From: an uncultured Collinsella sp.
GTDB lineage: Bacteria; Actinomycetota; Coriobacteriia; Coriobacteriales; Coriobacteriaceae
Assembly: GCA_902491915.1 (NCBI GenBank)
Contig: CABUJL010000040.1
Coordinates: 1-14,162 of the forward strand
DNA length: 14,162 nt
Direction of reading: 5' to 3'
Position 1 is the first letter of the stretch. Every line of letters begins with the position of its first letter. Shown here piece by piece: positions 1 through 6,294 of the stretch. The notes beneath the pieces were generated by a model that saw nothing but the letters and a program-made list of their open reading frames with translations, was not told the origin of the DNA and searched no databases. The position numbers were made by a program, and so were the translations under genes.

Positions 1-895
1 GGCGCATGATGGGCGCCGAATCGGGCAGGGTAAAGCGGCGGAGCTGAGAGGTGGGCACGTAGGCCTCCTCGCGGCGGGCGCTGCGGCGCATCATGGCGGC
101 CAGGCGGTCATTGGACTCCGATGCGGCCTCGGTGGCCTCGGGCGCGGCCTCGGGCGCGGGCGCGACGGTCTCGGCGGCAGCAGCCTGCTCGGCGGCCGGC
201 GTCTCCTGCCCCAGCTCGGTTGCAGGCTCGGACGTGGGCTCCGGCTCGCCAAACGGCAGTGAGGGCTGTACCACACCGCCCGGAAGCTTGGCCTCAACCT
301 TGGGCTCGCCCAGCAACTTGCCGCGACGGCGACGGGCCGGCTTCTCGGCCTCGCGCGCGGCCTCGGCAGCCGCTTCGCGTGCCTTCTCGGCAACAAACGC
401 CGCAGCCGAGGTATCGAGCTGCACCGTTGCGTGCGTGCGGGCGGGCGCGGCGACCTCGCCGGCATGCATCACGATGACGCCGCAGGTGCTCGTCTTAACA
501 AACTCGACCATCTTGGGATCGGTGAAGCCGGTCACGTCGTTGACGATCGAGGCGCCGCAGCGCACGGCCGCCTTGGCAACCGCTACATGACGCGTGTCGA
601 CCGAGACGATGGCGCCCTCCTTGGCCAGCGCGCGCACCACGGGCAGCACGCGGCGCGCTTCCTCATCGGGGTTGACCGGGGTAAAACCAGGGCGCGTGGA
701 CTCGCCGCCCACGTCGATGATGTCGGCGCCGGCGTCGAGCATCGCCAGGCCGTACTCGATGGCGGCATCGGGGTCGAAGTGCTCTCCGCCATCGCTGAAC
801 GAATCGGGCGTCACGTTGAGGACGCCCATGATGCGCGGACGGTCAAAGCTGAGCTCGTACTTTCCGCACCGCCATGTCTTGCTGTCGTTCGCCAT
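1..895 (-). CDS. folP: Dihydropteroate synthase, 3' end outside the window, with long disordered insertion
   Basis: Condenses p-aminobenzoate with the hydroxymethyl-dihydropterin pyrophosphate in cytoplasmic folate synthesis. 298 codons are visible, starting at an ATG preceded by AGGAGG at 902-907 with 6 nt spacing. Family motifs seen: RIMGVLNVTPDSFSDGG (residues 21-37), GADIIDVGGESTRPG (56-70), VSVDT (97-101), NDVTG (119-123) and VIVMH (140-144). After MH the TIM barrel should continue within about 30 residues. Instead residues about 150-283 are rich in Ala, Glu and Pro, with a basic patch ARRRRGK (187-193); the barrel seems to resume near RRFTLPD (286-292). The frame stays open throughout, so this is an insertion and not a frameshift. 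The remaining barrel motifs (DPGFGFGK, SRKS, RVHDV) would lie beyond base 1. A sirtuin lies 95 nt upstream on the same strand and may share its transcript; an imperfect hairpin (920-943) sits in that gap. Identity is firm; the role of the insertion is unknown. Confidence 0.93.
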   Translation of the reverse strand, partial: MANDSKTWRCGKYELSFDRPRIMGVLNVTPDSFSDGGEHFDPDAAIEYGLAMLDAGADIIDVGGESTRPGFTPVNPDEEARRVLPVVRALAKEGAIVSVDTRHVAVAKAAVRCGASIVNDVTGFTDPKMVEFVKTSTCGVIVMHAGEVAAPARTHATVQLDTSAAAFVAEKAREAAAEAAREAEKPARRRRGKLLGEPKVEAKLPGGVVQPSLPFGEPEPTSEPATELGQETPAAEQAAAAETVAPAPEAAPEATEAASESNDRLAAMMRRSARREEAYVPTSQLRRFTLPDSAPIMR

Positions 896-990
896 GAACA
901 TCCTCCTAAAATGCCCACGCCGCCGAGCTTGGGGAGCTGGCGGCGGGGTCGCTTTGCACTCAGTCTTTCTATTGTATCCGCGCGCGCGGG

Positions 991-1743
991 CTAGAACGCA
1001 AACGCGGCCGCGATGTCGCAAGAAATCAGCAGGTCGGCATTTGCATCCTGATCGGTGGGAGCAAGGTTGCATATGGCCAGCGTATCGCCGGTAAAGTATC
1101 GCGTAAGGCCTGCCGCCGGATACACCACGAGCGAGGTCCCGCCCACAATGAGGGCATCGGCCGCGGCGATGGCGGCAACGGCACCGGTCAGCACGTGCTC
1201 GTCGAGCGGCTCCTCGTAGAGCACTACATCGGGCTTGATGCGCCCGCCGCACACAGGACACACAGGCGCACCCGCGGCGTCCTCGTGCTCGCGCGAGCAA
1301 ATCCACTCGGCGCTATAGACCGCGCCGCACGACTGGCAAATGTTGCGATGGACCGATCCGTGCAGCTCGAACACGCGTTGCGAGCCGGCCATCTGATGCA
1401 GGCCGTCGATATTTTGCGTCACCACGGCATCAAGCTTGCCGGCGCGCTCCAGCTCGGCCAGCTTGATGTGGCAGCGGTTGGGCTTAGCGTTAAGCGCGAT
1501 CATCTTGGTGCGGTAAAAGTCGAAGAACTCCGCAGGATGCGCCTCGTAAAAGCTGTGCGAGAGCATGGTCTCGGGCGGATAGGCAAACTGCTGGTGATAC
1601 AGGCCGTCCACGCTGCGGAAATCGGGGATGCCACTCGCCGTGGAAACACCCGCGCCGCCAAAGAAGACCACGCGCTTGTGGGTGTCAAACAGATCCGCCA
1701 GCGCGGCGGAGGCCTGCCTGGGGTCCGATATTGCCTGCGTCAT
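991..1743 (-). CDS. cobB: NAD-dependent protein deacylase (sirtuin, SIR2 family)
   Basis: Removes acyl groups from protein lysines using NAD+, giving nicotinamide and O-acyl-ADP-ribose; a cytoplasmic regulator of metabolic enzymes. 250 aa, full length for a bacterial sirtuin. Motifs seen: FFGGAGVSTASGIPDFRS (27-44, NAD-binding loop), TQNIDGLH (109-116), catalytic His in LHGSVH (127-132, H128), a zinc ribbon with Cys 136, 139, 162 and 165, and GGTSLVVYPA (201-210). The start at 1743 is chosen because GGAGG (1750-1754) lies 6 nt upstream; the in-frame ATG at 1794 would add 17 non-conserved residues. The usual NxAHxxLAxLE helix reads NRCHIKLAELE, a small Ala-to-Cys difference. It diverges from exonuclease III across 135 bp. 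Substrates cannot be told from sequence. Confidence 0.95.
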   Translation of the reverse strand: MTQAISDPRQASAALADLFDTHKRVVFFGGAGVSTASGIPDFRSVDGLYHQQFAYPPETMLSHSFYEAHPAEFFDFYRTKMIALNAKPNRCHIKLAELERAGKLDAVVTQNIDGLHQMAGSQRVFELHGSVHRNICQSCGAVYSAEWICSREHEDAAGAPVCPVCGGRIKPDVVLYEEPLDEHVLTGAVAAIAAADALIVGGTSLVVYPAAGLTRYFTGDTLAICNLAPTDQDANADLLISCDIAAAFAF

Positions 1744-1878
1744 ATGAGTCCTCCGTCCTTGTTGGTCGGGCAGCGTTGAGCGACGTCCCAGCATGCAGCC
1801 TTTAAGTCAGCATGCGCGGAGCCCACCCCGCCCCTGTTGCGCTAATCTTAAGCCTGCCAACCCCGTCGAAAGGACACC

Positions 1879-2697
1879 ATGCCTCAGACTTACACTTTCG
1901 CCTCGTGGAACGTCAACGGCCTGCGCGCCGTGCTCAAAAAGGACCCGAGCTTTATCCAGATCGCGCAAGAACTCGACGTCGATATCCTGGCGCTGCAAGA
2001 GACCAAGTTGCAAGAAGGCCAGGTTGATATTGACCTGCCCGGCTATCACCAAACCTGGAGCTACGCCGAGCGTAAAGGCTATTCGGGCACTGCGATCTTT
2101 AGCCGCCAGGAACCGCTGCGCGTGCTGCACGCCGACGCGCTGCTACCCTACGCCGGCGAGGGCGAGGCGGCCGTACTCGTCGCCCAAGCCGCAACCGAGG
2201 GCCGCGTCTGTGCGCTCGAGTTCGACAAGTTTTGGTTTGTGGATGTCTACACGCCCAACGCGCAAAACGAACTCGCGCGCATCGATGTGCGCATGGCCTG
2301 GGACGATGCCTACCGCGACTTTTTGAGCGCGCTCGAGCGCGAGACCGGCAAACCCGTCGTGACCTGCGGCGACTTTAACGTTGCGCACGAGGAGATCGAC
2401 CTTAAGAACCCCAAGTCCAACCGCGGCAACGCAGGCTTTTCGGACGAGGAGCGCGGCAAGTTTACCGAGTTGCTCGATGCCGGCTTTACCGACACCTGGC
2501 GCGCGGCTAATCCAGACGTCGAGGGCGTCTACAGCTGGTGGAGCTATCGCTTTAATGCCCGCAAGAACAACGCCGGCTGGCGCATCGATTACTTCTTGGT
2601 AAGTGATTCAATCGCCAATACCGTGCGCGACACCGGTATCCGCGGCGACATCTTTGGCAGCGACCACTGCCCCGTCACCCTCACGCTAGAGCTCTAG
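1879..2697 (+). CDS. exoA: Exodeoxyribonuclease III / AP endonuclease (ExoA-Xth family)
   Basis: Cleaves DNA 5' of abasic sites and degrades duplex DNA 3' to 5' in base-excision repair; Mg-dependent and cytoplasmic. 272 aa, normal for the endonuclease/exonuclease/phosphatase fold. Active-site motifs are all present: ASWNVNGLRA (8-17, Asn12), LALQETKL (37-44, Glu41), VYTPNA (123-128, Tyr124), GDFNVAH (164-170, Asp165 and Asn167), WRIDYFLVS (234-242) and GSDHCPV (260-266, Asp262 and His263). The ATG at 1879 follows AAAGGA (1869-1874). A segment around residues 85-110 is Ala/Glu-rich and slightly longer than in compact family members. The stop lies inside a 12-bp palindrome CTAGAGCTCTAG (2686-2697). 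Probably monocistronic: the sirtuin diverges upstream and the ECF operon converges downstream. Confidence 0.96.
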   Translation: MPQTYTFASWNVNGLRAVLKKDPSFIQIAQELDVDILALQETKLQEGQVDIDLPGYHQTWSYAERKGYSGTAIFSRQEPLRVLHADALLPYAGEGEAAVLVAQAATEGRVCALEFDKFWFVDVYTPNAQNELARIDVRMAWDDAYRDFLSALERETGKPVVTCGDFNVAHEEIDLKNPKSNRGNAGFSDEERGKFTELLDAGFTDTWRAANPDVEGVYSWWSYRFNARKNNAGWRIDYFLVSDSIANTVRDTGIRGDIFGSDHCPVTLTLEL

Positions 2698-2712
2698 CCC
2701 CAAGTAATTCCT

Positions 2713-2753
2713 GGGGGACAGAGGAAAACAAATCATGTGACCCCTCTCCCCCC
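2713..2753. terminator. G/C-rich hairpin downstream of exoA
   Basis: GGGGG (2713-2717) pairs with CCCCC (2749-2753), and AGAGG (2720-2724) with CCTCT (2743-2747), leaving a small internal loop and an 18-nt apical loop. There is no T-run on either side, so it is at best a non-canonical terminator between convergent exoA and the ECF operon. The left arm contains GGGGACAG-like sequence also seen near 11448 and 14141. Confidence 0.4.
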
Positions 2754-2759
2754 TATAAG

Positions 2760-2822
2760 TTGCGGTGGAATAGTTCCTGTTTGGGTAGCAAATAGCCAAA
2801 AACGAGAACTATTCCACCGCAA
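2760..2822. repeat. Perfect 17-bp inverted repeat forming a long hairpin
   Basis: TTGCGGTGGAATAGTTC (2760-2776) is exactly repeated in inverse orientation at 2806-2822, with a 29-nt loop. Inside the loop a second partial stem is possible (TTTGG with CCAAA). No T-run flanks it, so it is not a standard intrinsic terminator. It is A/T-richer than its surroundings and lies in the convergent gap between exoA and the ECF S-component gene. It may be a REP/MITE-like dispersed palindrome or a 3'-end processing element; copy number cannot be judged here. Confidence 0.8.
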
Positions 2823-2846
2823 GTTCGTGAGGGAACGCGAAATGCC

Positions 2847-3560
2847 TTACAGCCCGTATTTCACGACGACACGGTTAATGCGACGGCACCAAGGCTTGTA
2901 CAAGGCGGCCAAGAACACGCAGGTCGCGAGGCCGTGTGTGATATCGAACGGCACTGCCGTGGCAAGACGCGCCATGGCACCCGCCCACGTGAGCGGTTGA
3001 ACAAAACCGATAATGTCGTAGGCGTTGATCACAACGCCGTACAGCAAACCCGAAGCAAAGCCGTAGGTCAGCAGCGCCGGCATACGCACGGCGCCATCGG
3101 CGCGATCAAAAGCGCCGGCATGCGCCAGCGCACCGCCAACGTATCCCACGAGCCCCCAGGCATACATCTGCCACGGCGTCCACATGCCCTGTCCAAAAAA
3201 GAAATTGCTGGTCAGCGCCGCCAACGCACCGACCATAAAGCCGTTACGACGACCGAGTGTCGCCCCGGCGATAATGGCGATGGCACTCACGGGTTTAAAG
3301 TCGGGAATGGGGCCGAACAAGATGCGGCCCGCCGCAGCCAGCGCCGCCAACACCAGCGTGGGCATAATCTGGCGCAGGCCCGGTCGCGACGCCTCGTAGC
3401 CCGCAAAGAACAGCGCGAGCACGAGCGCCACCACGACAAGCATGGCAAGCGCCGCCTGCTCAATGCCCGCCAGCAACGCCGCAGCCATCACCACTGGCAC
3501 CGCCAGCAGCAGCGGGATCTCCAGTTTTGTAAGCAGGCGCGCGACGCGATAATCCGTCAT
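2847..3560 (-). CDS. ECF transporter substrate-binding (S) component, ligand unknown
   Basis: Membrane S subunit that captures a vitamin or similar micronutrient and is turned over by the T and ATPase subunits encoded just upstream. 237 aa from the ATG at 3560. Hydrophobic segments are visible at about 14-33, 36-54, 65-80, 90-120, 130-146, 163-186 and 205-222. Characteristic S-component text is GRILFGPIPDFKPVSAIAII (78-97) followed by NFFFGQGMWTPWQM (119-132). The start lies 4 nt after the ATPase stop, so translation is probably coupled; the upstream SD (AGGG-like) is weak and sits in the ATPase 3' end. A longer in-frame ORF from 3635 would only overlap the ATPase and is rejected. The substrate cannot be assigned from sequence; no recognisable riboswitch was seen. 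Confidence 0.85.
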   Translation of the reverse strand: MTDYRVARLLTKLEIPLLLAVPVVMAAALLAGIEQAALAMLVVVALVLALFFAGYEASRPGLRQIMPTLVLAALAAAGRILFGPIPDFKPVSAIAIIAGATLGRRNGFMVGALAALTSNFFFGQGMWTPWQMYAWGLVGYVGGALAHAGAFDRADGAVRMPALLTYGFASGLLYGVVINAYDIIGFVQPLTWAGAMARLATAVPFDITHGLATCVFLAALYKPWCRRINRVVVKYGL

Positions 3561-3564
3561 CCCA

Positions 3565-5208
3565 TCACGCCCTATAAAACACGTTGTCGGTAAAGAAGTC
3601 GGCCGGCGGCTCCATGCAGGCAATCTCACCGTCAAACATCATGGCAATGTCATCGGCTACCTGCTCGGCAAAATCCAGATCGTGCGTGGCCATGATGACG
3701 GTGCCGCCAGCCTTCGCATGGTCACGCAGGGCGCGGGCGATAATGCAGCGACTTGCCAGGTCAAGACCCTTGGTGGGCTCATCAAGCAGCAGCAGCTCCG
3801 GACCGATCAACAGTAGCTTTGTCAACGCGAGCAACTGACGCTGGCCGCCCGAAAGATCATACGGATGGCGCGCATCCAGGCCGTCCAATCCCAGCTGCGC
3901 CGCGCACTCCTGGGCCGCATCATCGTCATATCCGCAGGTCGAGGCCCATTCCATCAGCTCATCGCGAACCGTCTCGGCAACCAGCAATGCTTTGGGATTC
4001 TGAGGCAGCAACGCCGCCGAGGCCGCTCCGCGCACCATGCGGCCGCGCTGCAGCTTGGCGGTCTTCGCCAGCACTGAAAGCATCGTCGACTTACCGCATC
4101 CGTTGCCGCCCACGATCGCATGCACCGCACCGGCCGAAAACGCCACGTCGAGCCCACGCAGCACCCAACCGCCCGCGCGATTGTAGCGAAACCAGCCTTC
4201 CGACAAGGTGGTAGCCGACCCGCCGTACATTTTTTGGAGTATTCTGCTTCCATCCGTGCGCGGGAACGCTTCCGAGCCGTTCTCGAGCGACGTTTGCGCC
4301 ACAAATTCGGACGATTTGTCCAATTCCGAACTTTTTTTCGCGCTCGATACGTCCCCGGGCGGCTCCAGAGAGCCCAAATTGTCCTCACGCCTGCTGAATA
4401 CTCCGTTTTTTGCACATCGGATGGCACCCCACCCCAACATGTCGTCGGAAAACAGCGATTCTCGGCGCCCCAAAGAAGCCATATCCGCCACCTCGCGCAC
4501 GCGACCGTCCTCAATCCGGTACGCACACGTCGCGTATTCGAGCATTGGGCGCGGCTGATGCGTCGCCACAACAACCGTGCAGCCCAGCTCGCGATTCACA
4601 CGAAACAGCGCGTGCAGGAAATTCTTCTCGGCAACGGGATCGAGCTGAGACGTGGGCTCGTCGAGTAGCAGCACGCGCGGGCGCAGCGCCAGGACGGCGG
4701 CAAGCGACAGCAGCTGCTTGCGGCCACCCGAAAGCGTATCGGTATCACGATGAAGCCAGTCCTCCAGACCAAAGAAATAGCTGGTCTCGGCAACACGGCG
4801 GCGCATCTCGTCGCGCGACACACCCAGATTCTCTAGGCCAAACGCCATCTCGTGCCACACGGTCTCGCACACAATCTGGTTCTCGGGATCCTGAAACACA
4901 TAACCCACGCGCTCTGCCGATGCCCGCACGTCCATGTCGGCAACGTTCTCGCCCAGCACGCGCGCATCGCCAGTGCGCTCGCCCGCTGGAGCGATCTCGG
5001 GCTTGAGCAGCGACAGCAGCGTCGACTTGCCCGAACCGGTACCGCCAACAAGCAGTGCAAACGTACCTTGGGAAACACGCCAATCAAGCCCCTCGAGCAC
5101 CGGTGTCTTGACCCCGGGATAGGCAAAACTAAGGCCTCGCACCTCAATCGCCGGCGCGGCCGAGCCATATGCCACACCCGCCGCCGAGCTCCTATCAAAC
5201 CGAGCCAT
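3565..5208 (-). CDS. Fused double-domain ECF transporter ATPase (EcfA1-EcfA2 in one chain)
   Basis: Powers vitamin uptake by hydrolysing ATP beneath the membrane T subunit. 547 aa with two complete ABC cassettes. Domain 1 (about 20-240): Walker A GGTGSGKST (55-63), Q-loop FQDPENQ (105-111), signature LSGGRKQ (159-165), Walker B VLLLDEP (179-185), switch His217. Domain 2 (about 335-530): GGNGCGKST (367-375), Q-loop LPQNP (401-405), LSGGQRQ (452-458), LLLLDEP (472-478), His509. The linker, residues about 265-330, is polar, Ser/Glu-rich and unlike an ABC domain; at DNA level it is bounded by inverted repeats (see 4236-4404). The start overlaps the T-subunit stop by one base (TGATG), so the two are translationally coupled. 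Fused ATPases of this type resemble YkoD; the ligand depends on the S subunit and is unknown. Confidence 0.94.
   Translation of the reverse strand: MARFDRSSAAGVAYGSAAPAIEVRGLSFAYPGVKTPVLEGLDWRVSQGTFALLVGGTGSGKSTLLSLLKPEIAPAGERTGDARVLGENVADMDVRASAERVGYVFQDPENQIVCETVWHEMAFGLENLGVSRDEMRRRVAETSYFFGLEDWLHRDTDTLSGGRKQLLSLAAVLALRPRVLLLDEPTSQLDPVAEKNFLHALFRVNRELGCTVVVATHQPRPMLEYATCAYRIEDGRVREVADMASLGRRESLFSDDMLGWGAIRCAKNGVFSRREDNLGSLEPPGDVSSAKKSSELDKSSEFVAQTSLENGSEAFPRTDGSRILQKMYGGSATTLSEGWFRYNRAGGWVLRGLDVAFSAGAVHAIVGGNGCGKSTMLSVLAKTAKLQRGRMVRGAASAALLPQNPKALLVAETVRDELMEWASTCGYDDDAAQECAAQLGLDGLDARHPYDLSGGQRQLLALTKLLLIGPELLLLDEPTKGLDLASRCIIARALRDHAKAGGTVIMATHDLDFAEQVADDIAMMFDGEIACMEPPADFFTDNVFYRA
4236..4404. 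repeat. Inverted-repeat-bounded segment lying in frame within the ECF ATPase linker
   Basis: GGAGTATTC (4236-4244) is matched by GAATACTCC (4396-4404); adding the next three inner bases the match is 11 of 12. Runs of six T flank both arms on the plus strand (4230-4235 and 4406-4411). The 169-bp unit encodes the odd linker of the double ATPase without breaking its frame. The interior contains smaller self-complementary stretches, e.g. GGCTC/GAGCC and GGAC/GTCC. Size and architecture resemble the intergenic inverted-repeat units elsewhere in the window, though the arm sequence differs. An ordinary variable linker with chance repeats is the alternative. Confidence 0.5.
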
Positions 5209-6101
5209 CAGCCAAACCTCTTCTCATCAATCGCGTGCAACGCGCAAGGCAACACCATCCAGGCGGCGTACACGACATAGCCTGGCCACGGCGCCGGCAC
5301 CGAGAGCTGCGGATAAAACGAATACTGCGTCGTCGCGGTCCACGCCACCGCCACCACAGCGGCGCCAAACAGCGCAAGCCCCACCAGCGCGGCAACATCG
5401 CCGCGCCCCAGCCGGTACCGCGCATACGTCGTACGACGCGTCGCGGCACCCCACCCGCGCGAGCGCATCGCGTCCGCGCGCTCCAGCGAATCTTCCATGC
5501 CCCAGCCCATCAACACACTCGATGCCCGCAGGCGCGAGCGCACGGGGTCGGCCGGCGCGCGCCCCGGCACGTCAATCGCATCTTGCACCGCCAGCACCGT
5601 GCGGCCGCGGCGCAAAAACTGCGGGATAAGCCTCATGCACATCGAGATCATGAGCGCAATCACCGGCGCGGCGTTGCCTAACAGTGCGAGTACCTTGTCG
5701 TATTCGAGCATCGACGCCGCGGCCTCAAACCACAGCACGCTCGCCACAAACAGCCCGCCCATGCACAGGCCGTATACCATGCTTTCCAGATACACCGCGC
5801 GCATGCCAATACGGAACAGCTCCGTCGAGCCCGAGGCGTTAAACAGCGGATTGACCAGCGCGATAATCAAAATCACCGGCAACTGCCAGCGGAGTGCGCC
5901 CAACGTGCGCGCAGCACCGCGCGTCGCAAATCCATACGCCAGCCCGCCCGCAAGCGACAGCGCAATCAGCACCGGCTGCATCGAGAACATGGTGAGCCCC
6001 AGCGTCAGCACTATATAGAGTGCCGGCACAGCCGGATGCGACATCGAGAATGCCGCAACGGGCTCGCCGCCAAACTCCTCTCGTATGTTGTCCACGGGCA
6101 C
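5208..6101 (-). CDS. ecfT: ECF transporter transmembrane (T) component, EcfT/CbiQ family
   Basis: Integral membrane scaffold that couples the ATPase to the S subunit. 297 aa from a GTG at 6101, chosen because GAGGGG (6108-6113) lies 6 nt upstream and the conserved N-terminus SHPAVPALYIVLTLGLTMF (21-39) follows closely. Nearby alternatives are GTG at 6095 and TTG at 6119; the longest in-frame ATG (6266) would run through the divergent promoter region. Hydrophobic helices are visible at about 25-57, 72-87, 105-125, 140-157, 235-255 and 272-290. The cytoplasmic coupling region includes MCMRLIPQFLRRGR (154-167), and the typical Ala-Arg-Gly coupling motif is RADAMRSRGWG (208-218). First gene of the T-ATPase-S operon; it diverges from glmU. 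Confidence 0.9.
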   Translation of the reverse strand: MPVDNIREEFGGEPVAAFSMSHPAVPALYIVLTLGLTMFSMQPVLIALSLAGGLAYGFATRGAARTLGALRWQLPVILIIALVNPLFNASGSTELFRIGMRAVYLESMVYGLCMGGLFVASVLWFEAAASMLEYDKVLALLGNAAPVIALMISMCMRLIPQFLRRGRTVLAVQDAIDVPGRAPADPVRSRLRASSVLMGWGMEDSLERADAMRSRGWGAATRRTTYARYRLGRGDVAALVGLALFGAAVVAVAWTATTQYSFYPQLSVPAPWPGYVVYAAWMVLPCALHAIDEKRFG

Positions 6102-6234
6102 CCCCGTCCCCTCGCTCAAACGACAGCTCCGCAGCACCGCCAATGCCGCACGCAAGCAGTGCAAACACCACACCGGCGGCGCAAGCCTCAACCGCCGCAA
6201 ACCAATCGCTACGCGCTCAACATATGCCTGCGGT

Positions 6235-6262
6235 ATCATATTGCGCCGTGTATCGTTTCCAA
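6235..6262 (-). promoter_or_regulatory. Candidate sigma-A-type promoter for the ECF operon
   Basis: On the minus strand TTGGAA (6262-6257) and TATGAT (6240-6235) are separated by 16 nt, matching 4/6 and 5/6 of the consensus. Transcription would begin near 6228 and leave a leader of about 127 nt before ecfT. The leader can form a GCGGCG/CGCCGC stem. Prediction only. Confidence 0.4.
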
Positions 6263-6294
6263 ACACACGTCTCTATAACGTAACAGGAGATCAC

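Noticed and set aside
920..943. Hairpin CCGCCGAGCT/AGCTGGCGG upstream of folP as a sirtuin terminator.
   Set aside because: The stem needs a bulge and has no proper T-run on the minus strand; it lies close to the folP SD, so read-through into folP is more likely.
1789..1815. Direct repeat CAGCATGC (1789-1796 and 1808-1815) between the sirtuin and exoA genes.
   Set aside because: Too short for a claim; GCATGC is self-complementary and easily repeated by chance. It could be an operator but nothing else supports it.
3561..3635. N-terminal extension of the ECF S component to 3635.
   Set aside because: It would overlap the ATPase 3' end by about 70 nt with residues unlike an S-component start; the ATG at 3560, 4 nt after the stop, fits the operon.
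6102..6266. N-terminal extension of ecfT to the ATG at 6266.
   Set aside because: The added residues are not T-subunit-like, the conserved N-terminus lies directly after the GTG at 6101 with an SD, and the extension would cover the likely promoter.
6085..6294. N-terminal extension of glmU by 70 codons.
   Set aside because: It overlaps ecfT; the family N-terminus (ATAIILAAGEGTRMK) follows the ATG at 6295, which has its own SD.
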